Origin: Albibacillus kandeliae
GTDB taxonomy: Bacteria > Pseudomonadota > Alphaproteobacteria > Rhodobacterales > Rhodobacteraceae
NCBI RefSeq assembly: GCF_003116585.1
Contig: NZ_QEHM01000001.1
Span: 930,001 to 994,000, forward strand
Reading direction: 5' to 3'
Length of the DNA stretch: 64,000 nucleotides
Below, piece after piece: positions 26,666 through 35,475 of the stretch (the stretch's first letter is position 1; the number at the start of each line of letters is the position of its first letter). The translations under genes were made by a program, and so were the position numbers. The notes under the pieces are model-generated. The model was not told where the DNA came from. It did not search any database and saw nothing but the letters and a program-made list of their open reading frames with translations.

Positions 26666-27592
26666 TCAGTCCCAGTTCAGCTTCATGCCGCGCGCATCGG
26701 CGCCGTTCTTGGCGTACTTGCGCGTCTGTTCAAAAGCCTGCGTCAGCTCCTGCTGGCCCGTGGTGTCGCTGATCTTGTCGAAGTTCGCGGCCACCATCTC
26801 CGGCGTCAGGTCGTCGCCCGCGAAGGTCGCACCAAGCGTTTCGTAAACCTTGGTCACCGCGAAGGACCCCGCGCCCGCGCCCATGATCACCCGGCTCGGG
26901 GCGTCCTCGCTGACGAGGTAGAGCACGCCCGGCGTGATGGTTTCGGGCTGCAGCAGCTCCAGCGCCTCTGGCGGCATCAGCTTTTCGGTCATCCGGGTGG
27001 CGGCTGTCGGCGCCAGCGTGTTGACGCGGATGTTGTCGCGCGCCCCTTCGAGGTGCAGCACGTTCATCAGCCCCATCATCGCCGCCTTGGCCGCGCCGTA
27101 GTTGGACTGGCCGAAGTTGCCGTAGAGCCCGGAGGAGGACGCGGTCAGCACGATCCGGCCATATCCGGCTTCGCGCATGTGCGGCCAGACCTTGTGGGTC
27201 ACCGTGGCGGTGCCCATCAGGTGCACGTCGACCACCTTGCGGAAGTCGTCCAGCGTCATCTTGGCAAAGGTCTTGTCGCGCAGAATCCCGGCGTTGTTGA
27301 TCAGGATGTCGACCCGGCCCCAGGCGTCCATTGCACGCGCGACCATGTCCGCGACCTGCTCTTCGTTCGACACGTCGGCGCCATGCGCCATTGCCTCGCC
27401 GCCGGCGGCCTTGATCTCTTCCACGACCTTGCTGGCCGCGCTGTCGTCGGCGCCGGATCCGTCAAGCGACGCGCCCAGATCGTTCACCACCACCTTGGCG
27501 CCGCGTGCCGCAAGCTGCAGCGCATGGCTGCGCCCCAGACCGGCGCCCGCGCCCGTCACGATGGCGACGCGATTGTCAAACCTGATGCTCAT
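26666..27592 (-). CDS. SDR of the peroxisomal MFE-2 type (3-hydroxyacyl-CoA dehydrogenase)
   Basis: 308-residue SDR. RVAIVTGAGAGLGRSHALQLAARGAKVVVNDLGASLDGSG, INNAGILRDKTFAKMTLDDF and YGAAKAAMMGLMN closely resemble the (3R)-hydroxyacyl-CoA dehydrogenase domain of multifunctional enzyme type 2/HSD17B4. The extended C-terminus (FDKISDTTGQQELTQAFEQ) is also typical. With a MaoC hydratase nearby this gives an R-specific beta-oxidation route. GAGGAAG precedes the ATG at 27592. Confidence 0.88.
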   Translation of the reverse strand: MSIRFDNRVAIVTGAGAGLGRSHALQLAARGAKVVVNDLGASLDGSGADDSAASKVVEEIKAAGGEAMAHGADVSNEEQVADMVARAMDAWGRVDILINNAGILRDKTFAKMTLDDFRKVVDVHLMGTATVTHKVWPHMREAGYGRIVLTASSSGLYGNFGQSNYGAAKAAMMGLMNVLHLEGARDNIRVNTLAPTAATRMTEKLMPPEALELLQPETITPGVLYLVSEDAPSRVIMGAGAGSFAVTKVYETLGATFAGDDLTPEMVAANFDKISDTTGQQELTQAFEQTRKYAKNGADARGMKLNWD

Positions 27593-27607
27593 TCTCAACT
27601 TCCTCGC

Positions 27608-28429
27608 CTAGTGCATTGCTTCTTCGAAGATATTACCGGACGTGACCACATTGATCCCGCCCGAAACCGGCACAATGGAGCCGGTGACATAGCTGCCGCC
27701 CTTGCCGCAGAGGAACAGCACGCACCCGGCGATATCCTCCGGCTGGCCGACCCGTTTCAGCGGCACGTCGTCGCCCACACGGCCACGCATGCCCTCATCC
27801 GCGGTGGCAAACGCGGTCATCCGCGACACGAAGGGTCCGGGCGCCAGCGCATTCACGGTGATGTAGTCGCCCGCCAGTTCCTTGCCGAGGATCTTGGTCA
27901 GGTGCATCACCGCAGCCTTGGAGGCGGAGTAGCTGTAGGCGCCATCGCCCATCGGCACTTCGCCCATGACAGACCCCACGTTGACCACGCGCGCCGGATC
28001 CTCCGGCGAGGCCGAGGCCTTGAGCATCGGGGTCAGCTTCTGCGTCAGGTCAAAGACACCGGCGACGTTCACCGCCATCACCTTTTCCCAAGCCTTGTGC
28101 GGAAACTGGCCGTAAGGCGCGCCCCAGGTGATCCCGGCGTTGTTCATCAGGATATGAAGCTTGCCAGTCCGGGCCTTCACCTCGGCCACCAACGCGTCGA
28201 CACCTTCCTCGGTGCCCACGTCACCCACGAAGCCCTCGGCGCTGCCCGGTGCATCGAGCGCGTTCAGCTCTTCGGCGACGGCGGCACAGGCCCCGTCCTT
28301 GCGCGAGGCCAGCAACACGTGAGCACCAGCGCGCACCAGTGCTTCGGCGGCCATGCGACCGATGCCAGTGGCACCCCCGGTGACCAGCGCGGTCTTGCCG
28401 GGCAGGCCAAACAGAATTTCGGGTGTCAT
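27608..28429 (-). CDS. Short-chain dehydrogenase/reductase, RhlG-like
   Basis: 273-residue SDR with TGGATGIG (about 17-24), MNNAGITW, GSVMG serine region, YSYSASKAA catalytic motif and the APGPFVSRM segment seen in RhlG/gluconate-dehydrogenase-like SDRs. Its ATG directly abuts the stop of the acyl-CoA dehydrogenase upstream (TGAATG...), indicating co-translation. The substrate is probably a hydroxyacyl-CoA of the operon pathway. Confidence 0.86.
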   Translation of the reverse strand: MTPEILFGLPGKTALVTGGATGIGRMAAEALVRAGAHVLLASRKDGACAAVAEELNALDAPGSAEGFVGDVGTEEGVDALVAEVKARTGKLHILMNNAGITWGAPYGQFPHKAWEKVMAVNVAGVFDLTQKLTPMLKASASPEDPARVVNVGSVMGEVPMGDGAYSYSASKAAVMHLTKILGKELAGDYITVNALAPGPFVSRMTAFATADEGMRGRVGDDVPLKRVGQPEDIAGCVLFLCGKGGSYVTGSIVPVSGGINVVTSGNIFEEAMH

Positions 28430-29545
28430 TCAGAATCCTTTCAGTCGCGCGACGGTTTCGGCGTGGTAGCCATAGTCGCCGAGCCATTCCGCACCCGCAC
28501 GGGCACGTTTCATGAAAAAGCCCATGTCGAAGGCATCGGTCATGCCGATCCCGCCGTGCATCTGCACCCCCTCGATCACCGCCTGCTTTGCGGTCTCGGT
28601 GGCCCGCGCCTTGGCGAGGGAAACGGCGAGCGTCGCGTTCTCGGGGTCCGCATCCAGCATTCGCCCGGCATGGGCGATGGCCGAGGCGGTCACCTCGGTC
28701 TGGCACCAGAGGTCTGCCGCACGGTGCTGCAGCGCCTGGAACTGGCCGATCAGCAGGCCGAACTGTTTGCGCTCCTTCAGATAGCCGACGGTCATGCCGA
28801 AGGCCCCCGCCGCAACACCCGACAGCTCCGCCGCCAGCGCCGCCTGCCCGGCCTCCAGTGCCGGTTTCAGCACGCTCATCGCGTCATCCACCTGACCCAG
28901 AACGTCCTCGCCGGTGGCCTCGACCTCGTCGAACACCACGCGCGCCGCGTCGCGGCTGTCGATCATGCTCTGCGTCTCGCGGGTGATCCCCGCCCGGTCC
29001 GCCGGGATGTCGAACAGCGTCAACCCATCGCCGGTCCGCGCCAGCACCAGCAAACGGTCGGCAAAACCGCCGTCGATCACGAAGGTCTTCTTGCCCGACA
29101 GACGGAACCCGTTGCCTTCGCGCCGCGCGGGCATCTCGGTACCCTCGGGGTTGAACTTGCTCTTCTCGTCGATAGCCAGCGCATAGGTCCGCTCGCCACT
29201 CGCGATAGCGGCCAGAGCCTCGCCCGCCCGGGCGTCCGAGACCTGTTTGAGCGCGGTCGCCGCGATGACAGAAGACGACAGGAAAGGACTGGCGACCAGT
29301 GTCTTGCCCATCTCCGTTGCCAGCACGCCCGCCGCGGCATGGCCCATGTCCACGCCGCCGAACTCTTCGGGGATCAGGATCCCAGCCCAGCCCATCTCGG
29401 CCATCTCTTTCCACAGAGCCGGATCATGGGTCTTGCCCGCATCCCGCATGTCGCGCAGGTGCTTGACCGGCGCCTTTTCGTCCAGGAACCCGCGGGCAGA
29501 CTCCGCCAGCATGGTTTCCTCTTCGGTTCTTACCAGATTTGCCAT
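28430..29545 (-). CDS. Acyl-CoA dehydrogenase, smaller partner of a pair
   Basis: 371-residue acyl-CoA dehydrogenase with GWAGILIPEEFGGVDMGHAA, a central beta domain and the C-terminal QMHGGIGMTDAFDMGFFMKRA. The usual catalytic-base motif near the C-terminus is not evident. Together with the adjacent, longer dehydrogenase this looks like the two-subunit FadE arrangement known from mycobacterial side-chain degradation. The gap to the partner is 21 bases. Confidence 0.88.
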   Translation of the reverse strand: MANLVRTEEETMLAESARGFLDEKAPVKHLRDMRDAGKTHDPALWKEMAEMGWAGILIPEEFGGVDMGHAAAGVLATEMGKTLVASPFLSSSVIAATALKQVSDARAGEALAAIASGERTYALAIDEKSKFNPEGTEMPARREGNGFRLSGKKTFVIDGGFADRLLVLARTGDGLTLFDIPADRAGITRETQSMIDSRDAARVVFDEVEATGEDVLGQVDDAMSVLKPALEAGQAALAAELSGVAAGAFGMTVGYLKERKQFGLLIGQFQALQHRAADLWCQTEVTASAIAHAGRMLDADPENATLAVSLAKARATETAKQAVIEGVQMHGGIGMTDAFDMGFFMKRARAGAEWLGDYGYHAETVARLKGF

Positions 29546-29566
29546 TTCAGTCTTATCCCGCCCGTC

Positions 29567-30757
29567 TCAACCCGGGAGTCCCAGCACGCGGCGCGAAACG
29601 ATGCCCAACATCACCTCCGTGGTGCCGCCTTCGATCGAGTTTGCCTTGGTGCGCAGCCAGTCCGCCGGACGGTCGCCAAAGGCGCCGCCCCATTCCAGCG
29701 CATCGCTGCCCCCGGCGCTCATCATCAGCTCGTGCCGGTCCTTGTTCAGCTCGGTGCCCACGTACTTCAGCATGGCCGAGGCATCGCCGACGCCCTGCCC
29801 CGAGTTCGCCATGTCCTTGTAGCGTTCGAGCGTCAGACCGATCGCCAGCGAGTCGATCTCGGCCTTCATCGCGGCGGCCCGCAGGCTGGTATCGAGATCG
29901 CCGTCGAGATCGTCCTTCAGCACGGCCCCCAGTGGACGAGCGCCGCCAAGGCCGGTGCCCATCGCGGAAATCATCGAACGCTCGTGGGTCAGCAGGTACT
30001 TGGCCACGTCCCAGCCCCGGTTCACGGTGCCGACAACGGCCGAGATGCCCTCGTCGTTCACCTTCGGCACCACGACGTTGTCAAAGAAGGTCTCGCAGAA
30101 GGGCGACACGCCCGAGATCAGCTTGATCGGCCGCGTCGACACGCCCTCATTGCGCATGTCAATCAGCAGGAAGGTGATGCCAAGATGCTTCTTGGCCTCG
30201 CGATCCGAGCGCACGAGCGCAAAGATCATGTCGGCCTTGTCGGCGTAGGAGGTCCAGATTTTCTGGCCGTTGATCAGGTAGTGATCGCCCTTGTCCTCGC
30301 ACTTGGTCTGCACACTGGCGAGGTCGGACCCGGCGCCCGGCTCCGAATACCCCTGGCACCAGCGCACTTCACCGCGCGCGATGGGCGGCAGGTAGTGGGC
30401 CTTCTGCTCGGGCGTGCCAAAGTGCAGCAGCGCGGGCCCGAGCATCCAGATTCCAAAGCTTTGCAAAGGCAGGCGGGCGTCGATGCGGGCCAGTTCGGAG
30501 AGAAAGACCTTCTCCTCGGCCCGACTCAGCCCTGCGCCGCCGTATTCCCTCGGCCAGGTCGGCACGGTGTAGCCCTGGGCCGCGCAGCGGTTGAGCCATG
30601 CCTTCTGAGCGTCCGACTCGAATACCCAGTTGCGCCCGCCCCAGCAGGTATGGTCCTCTGGGGAACTTCCGTCGCGCATCTCGGCAGGGCAGTTTTCCTC
30701 CAGCCAGTCGCGCAGCTCTGCCCGGAACCCGGCCAGCTCTTCGGTCTCTTGCGCCAT
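29567..30757 (-). CDS. Acyl-CoA dehydrogenase, larger partner of a pair
   Basis: 396-residue acyl-CoA dehydrogenase. PREYGGAGLSRAEEKVF, QGYSEPGAGSDLASVQT (FAD/acyl-CoA binding) and a C-terminal SIEGGTTEVMLGIVSRRVLGLPG are typical of FadE subunits of the steroid/terpenoid type. It is the first gene of the minus-strand acyl-CoA operon. GGAGGA just upstream supports the ATG at 30757; a GTG four codons earlier is less likely. It diverges from a quinone oxidoreductase. Confidence 0.9.
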   Translation of the reverse strand: MAQETEELAGFRAELRDWLEENCPAEMRDGSSPEDHTCWGGRNWVFESDAQKAWLNRCAAQGYTVPTWPREYGGAGLSRAEEKVFLSELARIDARLPLQSFGIWMLGPALLHFGTPEQKAHYLPPIARGEVRWCQGYSEPGAGSDLASVQTKCEDKGDHYLINGQKIWTSYADKADMIFALVRSDREAKKHLGITFLLIDMRNEGVSTRPIKLISGVSPFCETFFDNVVVPKVNDEGISAVVGTVNRGWDVAKYLLTHERSMISAMGTGLGGARPLGAVLKDDLDGDLDTSLRAAAMKAEIDSLAIGLTLERYKDMANSGQGVGDASAMLKYVGTELNKDRHELMMSAGGSDALEWGGAFGDRPADWLRTKANSIEGGTTEVMLGIVSRRVLGLPG

Positions 30758-30798
30758 GTCTCCTCCCACTGCGCGTCTATTCCGCTGTGCAAAATGGC

Positions 30799-30808
30799 AT
30801 TTCGAAAT
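30799..30808. promoter_or_regulatory. Palindrome in the divergent spacer
   Basis: Perfect 10-bp palindrome ATTTCGAAAT in the 141-base region between the divergent acyl-CoA dehydrogenase and quinone oxidoreductase. A TTGACA hexamer on the plus strand follows at 30813-30818, without a good -10 partner. Confidence 0.3.
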
Positions 30809-30898
30809 TGGATTGACAACAGCGATTTGCAGAACGAAGACTCCGGGCCAACCGCGCCCCGGAGGAGGACGCGACGTTATCTACCTGGGAGGTACCTC

Positions 30899-31894
30899 AT
30901 GAAAGCCATGCTGAGCACCGTCGTCGGCGGCCCCGAAACGCTGGAACTGACGGAAACGGAAACCCCCGTGCCCGGCCCCGGCCAGATCCTGATCCGCACC
31001 CATGCGACAGGCGTCAACTTTCCCGATACACTGATGATCCGCGACCTTTACCAGTTCAAACCGCCGCGTCCCTTCGCGCCCGGCGGAGAGATCGCAGGTG
31101 AAGTCGAGGCGCTGGGCGAAGGCGTCTCCGGCTTTGCCAAGGGCGACCGCGTGCTGGCGCTGACCGGGCATGGTGGCTTTGCCACCCATACAATCGCACC
31201 CGCCAAGCAGGTGATCCGGATTCCCGACAACATGCCCTACGAGGATGCGGCCTGTTTCATCTTCACCTACGGCACCTCGCACCACGCGCTGAAGGACCGC
31301 GCGCACCTGAAGGCGGGCGAATCCCTGCTGATCCTCGGTGCCGCCGGGGGTGTGGGTGCCGCGGCCATCGAACTGGGCAAGGCGGCTGGTGCCAAGGTGA
31401 TCGCGGCGGTCTCGTCACAGGACAAGGCCGACTTCTGCAAGGAACTCGGCGCCGACGAGACGATCGTCTACGCGCGCGAGCTCGACAAGGACGGGCAGAA
31501 GGAATTCTCGAACCAGATCAAAGAGATCGTGGGCAAGGATGGCGTGAACGTCGTCTATGACGCGGTCGGCGGCAACTATGCCGAGCCCGCGGTGCGCGCC
31601 CTCGCATGGGAAGGCCGGTTCCTCGTGGTCGGCTTCCCGGCAGGGATCCCCAAGCTGCCGCTGAACCTCGCGCTGCTGAAGGGCTGCCAGATCGTCGGCG
31701 TCTTCTGGGGCGACTCGACCCGGCGCGATCCCAAGGGGCACGCCGAGAACGTGGCCGAACTCTTCGACATGTACGCCAAGGGCCAGATCAAGCCGCGTAT
31801 TTCGGCGGCCTTCCCGCTGGAGAAAGCCGCCGAGGCGCTCGAGATGATGCAGGACCGCAAGGTGATGGGCAAAGTCGTCGTCACGATGGACTGA
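30899..31894 (+). CDS. NADPH:quinone oxidoreductase family protein (zinc-free MDR)
   Basis: 331-residue medium-chain dehydrogenase/reductase. GVNFPDTLMIRDLYQFKPPRPFAPGGEIAG (catalytic domain) and ILGAAGGVGAAAIELGKAAGAKVIA (NADPH-binding Rossmann) are of the quinone oxidoreductase/enoyl reductase branch, without the structural zinc Cys cluster. GGGAGG 8 bases upstream fixes the ATG. It may reduce enones arising from the divergent operon. Confidence 0.88.
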   Translation: MKAMLSTVVGGPETLELTETETPVPGPGQILIRTHATGVNFPDTLMIRDLYQFKPPRPFAPGGEIAGEVEALGEGVSGFAKGDRVLALTGHGGFATHTIAPAKQVIRIPDNMPYEDAACFIFTYGTSHHALKDRAHLKAGESLLILGAAGGVGAAAIELGKAAGAKVIAAVSSQDKADFCKELGADETIVYARELDKDGQKEFSNQIKEIVGKDGVNVVYDAVGGNYAEPAVRALAWEGRFLVVGFPAGIPKLPLNLALLKGCQIVGVFWGDSTRRDPKGHAENVAELFDMYAKGQIKPRISAAFPLEKAAEALEMMQDRKVMGKVVVTMD

Positions 31895-31903
31895 CGACGG
31901 CCC

Positions 31904-32560
31904 TTACCGCAGATGCGCGCAGTCGTTGAATCCCTTGACCCACATGGTCTCGCCCCGGATCACCAGACGGGAGATCGAGCCATTGTCGGCCCCGTTGAAG
32001 TGGAACGCCTGCGCGCCGCTCGCAAGTGCCATGGCGGCACCCACGACGCCGCCATGCACGACGACCGCCACCCGCTCGTTCGGATGCGCCGCCGCGATCC
32101 GCAGCAGACCGGCGCGGACCCGCGCATGCAGTTGCGCCGTGGTCTCGGCATTGGGGATCTCGCCCCATTCCTGCCGCTCGATGGCGCGCTTGAACTCGGG
32201 CGCGCCTTCGGCCGCCTTGATCCGGTACTCCCCACCATCCCAGTCGCCCAGCCGGACCTCGCGCAGGTCGGCCTCGACCTTCGGCGTCAGGCCGAGGTGC
32301 GCCGCCAACGGCGCAGCCGTCTGGTGCGTCCGGCGCAGCGTGGTCACGTAGATTGCGCTGATCGGGTCGTTCTTCAGCCGCTCGCCCACCAGCACGGCCT
32401 GCTCTTCTCCTTCAGGATGAAGCGCCGGATCACCGTGCCCGTCAAGCATGGGAAAGCTCTCGCCCGGCCGAGCGGCCTCGGTCCGGCCATGCCGGATCAG
32501 CAGCAGGTCGGCGGCGCCTTCCGGCGGGGTATAGACGGTCTGGTGGTATTCGCGGGACAT
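31904..32560 (-). CDS. Histidine phosphatase family protein
   Basis: 218-residue phosphoglycerate-mutase-like protein with LLLIRHGRTEAA (R23-H24-G25), YVTTLRRTHQTAAPLA, and VVVHGGVVGAAM, which retains the second active-site His. All key residues of the family are therefore present, unlike the paralogue at 24715-25365. Convergent with the preceding oxidoreductase (9-base gap). Function unknown beyond phosphatase/mutase chemistry. Confidence 0.87.
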   Translation of the reverse strand: MSREYHQTVYTPPEGAADLLLIRHGRTEAARPGESFPMLDGHGDPALHPEGEEQAVLVGERLKNDPISAIYVTTLRRTHQTAAPLAAHLGLTPKVEADLREVRLGDWDGGEYRIKAAEGAPEFKRAIERQEWGEIPNAETTAQLHARVRAGLLRIAAAHPNERVAVVVHGGVVGAAMALASGAQAFHFNGADNGSISRLVIRGETMWVKGFNDCAHLR

Positions 32561-32662
32561 GCTCGGCTCCTCGGTCTGGTGCTGTCACTTTCGCTCCTAA
32601 CGACAAACGCGGCCCATTGCCAACCGGCCGCGGCCATTCACTGAAAAAGGAAGCTCGTCCTC

Positions 32663-33664
32663 ATGGAAAACCGCCAGATCATCGTCAGGGAACTCCCCAA
32701 GGGCGAACTGACAACCGGCCATTTCGAGGCCCGCACCGCGCCGATGCCCACGCCCGGACAGGGCGAGGTGCTGCTGCGGACCATCCTCATGTCAATCGAC
32801 GCCGCCAACCGCTCGTGGCTGCAGGGCGCAACCTATCGCGATGCCGTTCACGCGGGCGACGCGATGCCGACCTATGCCGTCTGCGAAGTGGTCGAGAGCA
32901 ACTCACCGCGCCTCGCCAAGGGCGACCTTGTCGCCGCCGAGTCGACCTGGAGCGCGTATACCACCTGCCCCGCCCACAAGGCGCTGAAGCTGCCCGCGGT
33001 GCGCCCGCTGGAACACCTGCTGTCGGTCTATGGTATTGCGGGCAAGACAGCCTTCCACGGCCTGATGAGTGTCGGCCAGCCGGTTGCCGGTGAAACTGTC
33101 CTCGTCTCTGCGGCAGCCGGATCCGTCGGCTCCATCGTCGGCCAGATCGCCAAGGCCATCGGCTGCCGCGTTGTCGGTGTCGCGGGGGGCGCCGAGAAGT
33201 GCAAATGGGTGACCGAGACCCTCGGCTTTGACGCCTGTATCGACTACCGCGAACCGGGCATGGGCAAGGCGCTGCGCGCCGCCTGTCCCGAAGGTGTCGA
33301 CGTCTATTTCGACAACGTCGGTGGCGCCGTGCTCGAAGCCGCGCTCTTCGCCATGAACCTGCGTGGCCGCGTGGTCTGCTGCGGCGCCATCAGCCAGTAC
33401 GATACCACCTCGACCACCGGCCCGCGCAACCTGCCCGGCATGGTGGTGGTGAAGCGCCTCCGCATGGAAGGCTTCATCGTGATGGACTTCGCCGACCGTG
33501 ACGCCACCGCTCTGCGTGCCCTGCAAACCTGGGTCGCGGCGGGGCAGATCAAGGTCTTCGAGGACGTGGTCGAGGGACTGGAAAACGCGCCGCAGGCGCT
33601 GATCGGCCTGCTGGCCGGAGAAAACAAGGGCAAGCGCATGGTGCGCGTCGGGCCCGATCCGTGA
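32663..33664 (+). CDS. NADP-dependent oxidoreductase (CurA/leukotriene B4 dehydrogenase-like MDR)
   Basis: 333-residue zinc-free MDR with MSIDAANRSWLQGATYRDAV, SAAAGSVGSIVGQIAKAIGCRVVGVAGG and VDVYFDNVGG, RVVCCGAISQYD, the signature segments of the prostaglandin/alkenal reductase family that saturates alpha,beta-unsaturated carbonyls. A purine-rich stretch (AAAAAGGAAG) precedes the ATG. It is followed after 22 bases by the MaoC gene. Confidence 0.9.
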   Translation: MENRQIIVRELPKGELTTGHFEARTAPMPTPGQGEVLLRTILMSIDAANRSWLQGATYRDAVHAGDAMPTYAVCEVVESNSPRLAKGDLVAAESTWSAYTTCPAHKALKLPAVRPLEHLLSVYGIAGKTAFHGLMSVGQPVAGETVLVSAAAGSVGSIVGQIAKAIGCRVVGVAGGAEKCKWVTETLGFDACIDYREPGMGKALRAACPEGVDVYFDNVGGAVLEAALFAMNLRGRVVCCGAISQYDTTSTTGPRNLPGMVVVKRLRMEGFIVMDFADRDATALRALQTWVAAGQIKVFEDVVEGLENAPQALIGLLAGENKGKRMVRVGPDP

Positions 33665-33686
33665 TTTGTTGGAGGAGTAAAGACAA

Positions 33687-34157
33687 ATGGCTGCAATAGA
33701 CGACGCCCTGGCGGCGGCACAGGCGAAACTGGGCACCGAAGTGGGCGTGTCCGAATGGGTGACGGTGGACCAGAAGACCATCGACACTTTTGCCGACGTG
33801 ACACTGGACCACCAGTGGATCCATATCGACCCCGAGCGCGCGGCCAAGGACACGCCCTTTGGCGGCACCATCGCGCATGGCTTCCTGACGCTCTCCTTCG
33901 CCAGCAAGTTCGCCTATGACTGCTTCGACGTTGCGCCGGGGCAGACCATGGGGATCAACTATGGGTTCAACAAGCTGCGCTTCCTGAACCCGGTCAAGGC
34001 GGGTTCGCGGATCCGGGGCCGGTTTGTCCTGGCCGAGGTCAAGAAGCGGTCGGACACCGAGCTGCTGCGCACCAACCAGATGACCATCGAGATCGAAGGA
34101 CAGGAGACCCCTGCCCTCGTCGCCGACTGGCTAGGCCTCGCGGTTTTCGCGGCCTGA
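33687..34157 (+). CDS. MaoC family (R)-enoyl-CoA hydratase
   Basis: 156-residue single-hotdog hydratase. The hydratase 2 motif D41-H-Q-W-I-H46-I-D followed by GGTIAHGFLTLS supplies the Asp/His catalytic dyad. It would make (R)-3-hydroxyacyl-CoA, the substrate of the MFE-2-like dehydrogenase at 26666-27592. GGAGGAG precedes the start. Probably co-transcribed with the preceding oxidoreductase. Confidence 0.92.
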   Translation: MAAIDDALAAAQAKLGTEVGVSEWVTVDQKTIDTFADVTLDHQWIHIDPERAAKDTPFGGTIAHGFLTLSFASKFAYDCFDVAPGQTMGINYGFNKLRFLNPVKAGSRIRGRFVLAEVKKRSDTELLRTNQMTIEIEGQETPALVADWLGLAVFAA

Positions 34158-34344
34158 TCGAGGCGAATAATCCCTGCCGCCGCGCCACGAAACACACCAC
34201 GGGCGCGGCGGCAAAAGCACATTCCCACCATTCGCCCACACACAGAGTTGCGAGAGCGCCCAGCACCGCTATAGTAGTGCCGCTGCGTGCCCGTTGCGCA
34301 CCCCATTTCATGTATCCCTGGTTTGATCCTAAGGCGTGGCCTGA

Positions 34345-35100
34345 ATGAAGTTGCGAGAGTATCTGCATTACCTGTCTAACGCGCCGTCACTGGAATCCCT
34401 CTGGTCGGCCCATACCGACAGGATGGCCGAGTACGGCTTTGATCGGCTGATCTACGGGTTCACTCGTTTCCGGACCGAACATTCGCTGGGCGATCCCGAA
34501 GACTTCATCATCCTCTCGAACCATAGCCCCGAGTATATCGAGGGCTTCATGACCAAGGGCCTCTACGCCCATGCGCCAATGCTGCGCTGGGCGCTGGAAA
34601 ACGAGGGCGCCGGCAGCTGGCGCACCATCGGCGAACAGTTTGACCTTGGGGCGCTGACGCCCGAGGCGCTCAAAGTGGTCGAGTTCAACCTGACGATGAA
34701 GGTGACTTCGGGCTATACCATCAGCTTCAAGTCGGTCTCGCCCCGCTCCAAGGGGGCCATCTCGCTCGCCGGACGCGCCGGGATGAGCCAGGACGAGGTC
34801 GATGCGATCTGGGAAGAGCATGGGCGCGACATTCACCTGATGAACAACATCGCGCACCTGAAGATCCTGACGCTGCCCTACATCCCGCCGAACCGCGGGC
34901 TGACCAAACGCCAGCGCGAGGCCCTTCAGTGGGTCGGAGACGGCAAGACAACGCAGGATATCGCCCTGCTGATGGGCCTCACCTCGGCCACGGTCGAGAA
35001 GCATTTGCGGCTCGCGCGCGAGTCCCTGTCGGTTGAAACCACTGCGCAGGCCGTTTTGAAGGCCGCGCTTCACAACCAGATGTTCGTTGTCGAAGCCTGA
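34345..35100 (+). CDS. LuxR family transcriptional regulator with autoinducer-binding domain (LuxR solo)
   Basis: 251-residue regulator. The N-terminal half (about 15-165) is the autoinducer-binding fold, and the C-terminal LTKRQREALQWVGDGKTTQDIALLMGLTSATVEKHLRLARESL is the LuxR HTH. The usually invariant Asp of the acyl-homoserine-lactone pocket (in a DP motif) is Ala77 here (YAHAP). No luxI synthase is in the window. It may therefore bind another ligand or be constitutively active. It lies 187 bases after maoC with its own upstream region. Confidence 0.9.
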   Translation: MKLREYLHYLSNAPSLESLWSAHTDRMAEYGFDRLIYGFTRFRTEHSLGDPEDFIILSNHSPEYIEGFMTKGLYAHAPMLRWALENEGAGSWRTIGEQFDLGALTPEALKVVEFNLTMKVTSGYTISFKSVSPRSKGAISLAGRAGMSQDEVDAIWEEHGRDIHLMNNIAHLKILTLPYIPPNRGLTKRQREALQWVGDGKTTQDIALLMGLTSATVEKHLRLARESLSVETTAQAVLKAALHNQMFVVEA

Positions 35101-35475
35101 ATCCACTAGATGTGGTTTCTGTGACGCAACGTTAACGCAAATGGACGCTAGGTAAGGAATACATGACTTTCCTGACGGCACATTCGGTAGCAAAGTCAAA
35201 GCGTTCCGTGAGTGGTGGCTTTAGCCTGGGAACATCGGGAAATGACCCCTGCGATTTCAGGGCCCTCTTACCCGTCCGGCCCTGGTGCGTATACTCCGTG
35301 CCAGGGTCGGAACCATCGGCCCGTCCCGCTGCCATCCCCATAGCCAAGGGGGCGGTCTGATTCCCCGGGGCCGCAGTTTCTGCGGTCCCGGCCCATTGCA
35401 GAGTTACACGCAGCTACAAACGAAACGGGGCGGCGCCATTGGCACCGCCCCGATCCGATTCTGATGAGAGAAGGC
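35101..35475. other. Intergenic region between the LuxR solo and tsf
   Basis: About 375 bases. A 65-codon open frame (35163-35360, plus) is present with a weak purine-rich stretch upstream, but its composition does not look like a protein and I do not call it. The right end holds the tsf terminator (35416-35452). Confidence 0.5.
35416..35452 (-). terminator. Intrinsic terminator after tsf
   Basis: On the minus strand, a 12-bp GC-rich stem (35452-35441 with 35437-35426, one G-T pair) with a 3-base loop, followed by TTTCGTTTGT. Confidence 0.88.

Noticed and set aside
27053-30898. A very long plus-strand open frame running into the quinone oxidoreductase
   Set aside because: It is the antisense of several minus-strand genes with clear enzyme motifs; the real gene starts at 30899 with its own ribosome binding site.
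35163-35360. 65-codon small gene between the LuxR solo and tsf
   Set aside because: Weak ribosome binding site, composition unlike a protein and no recognisable feature.
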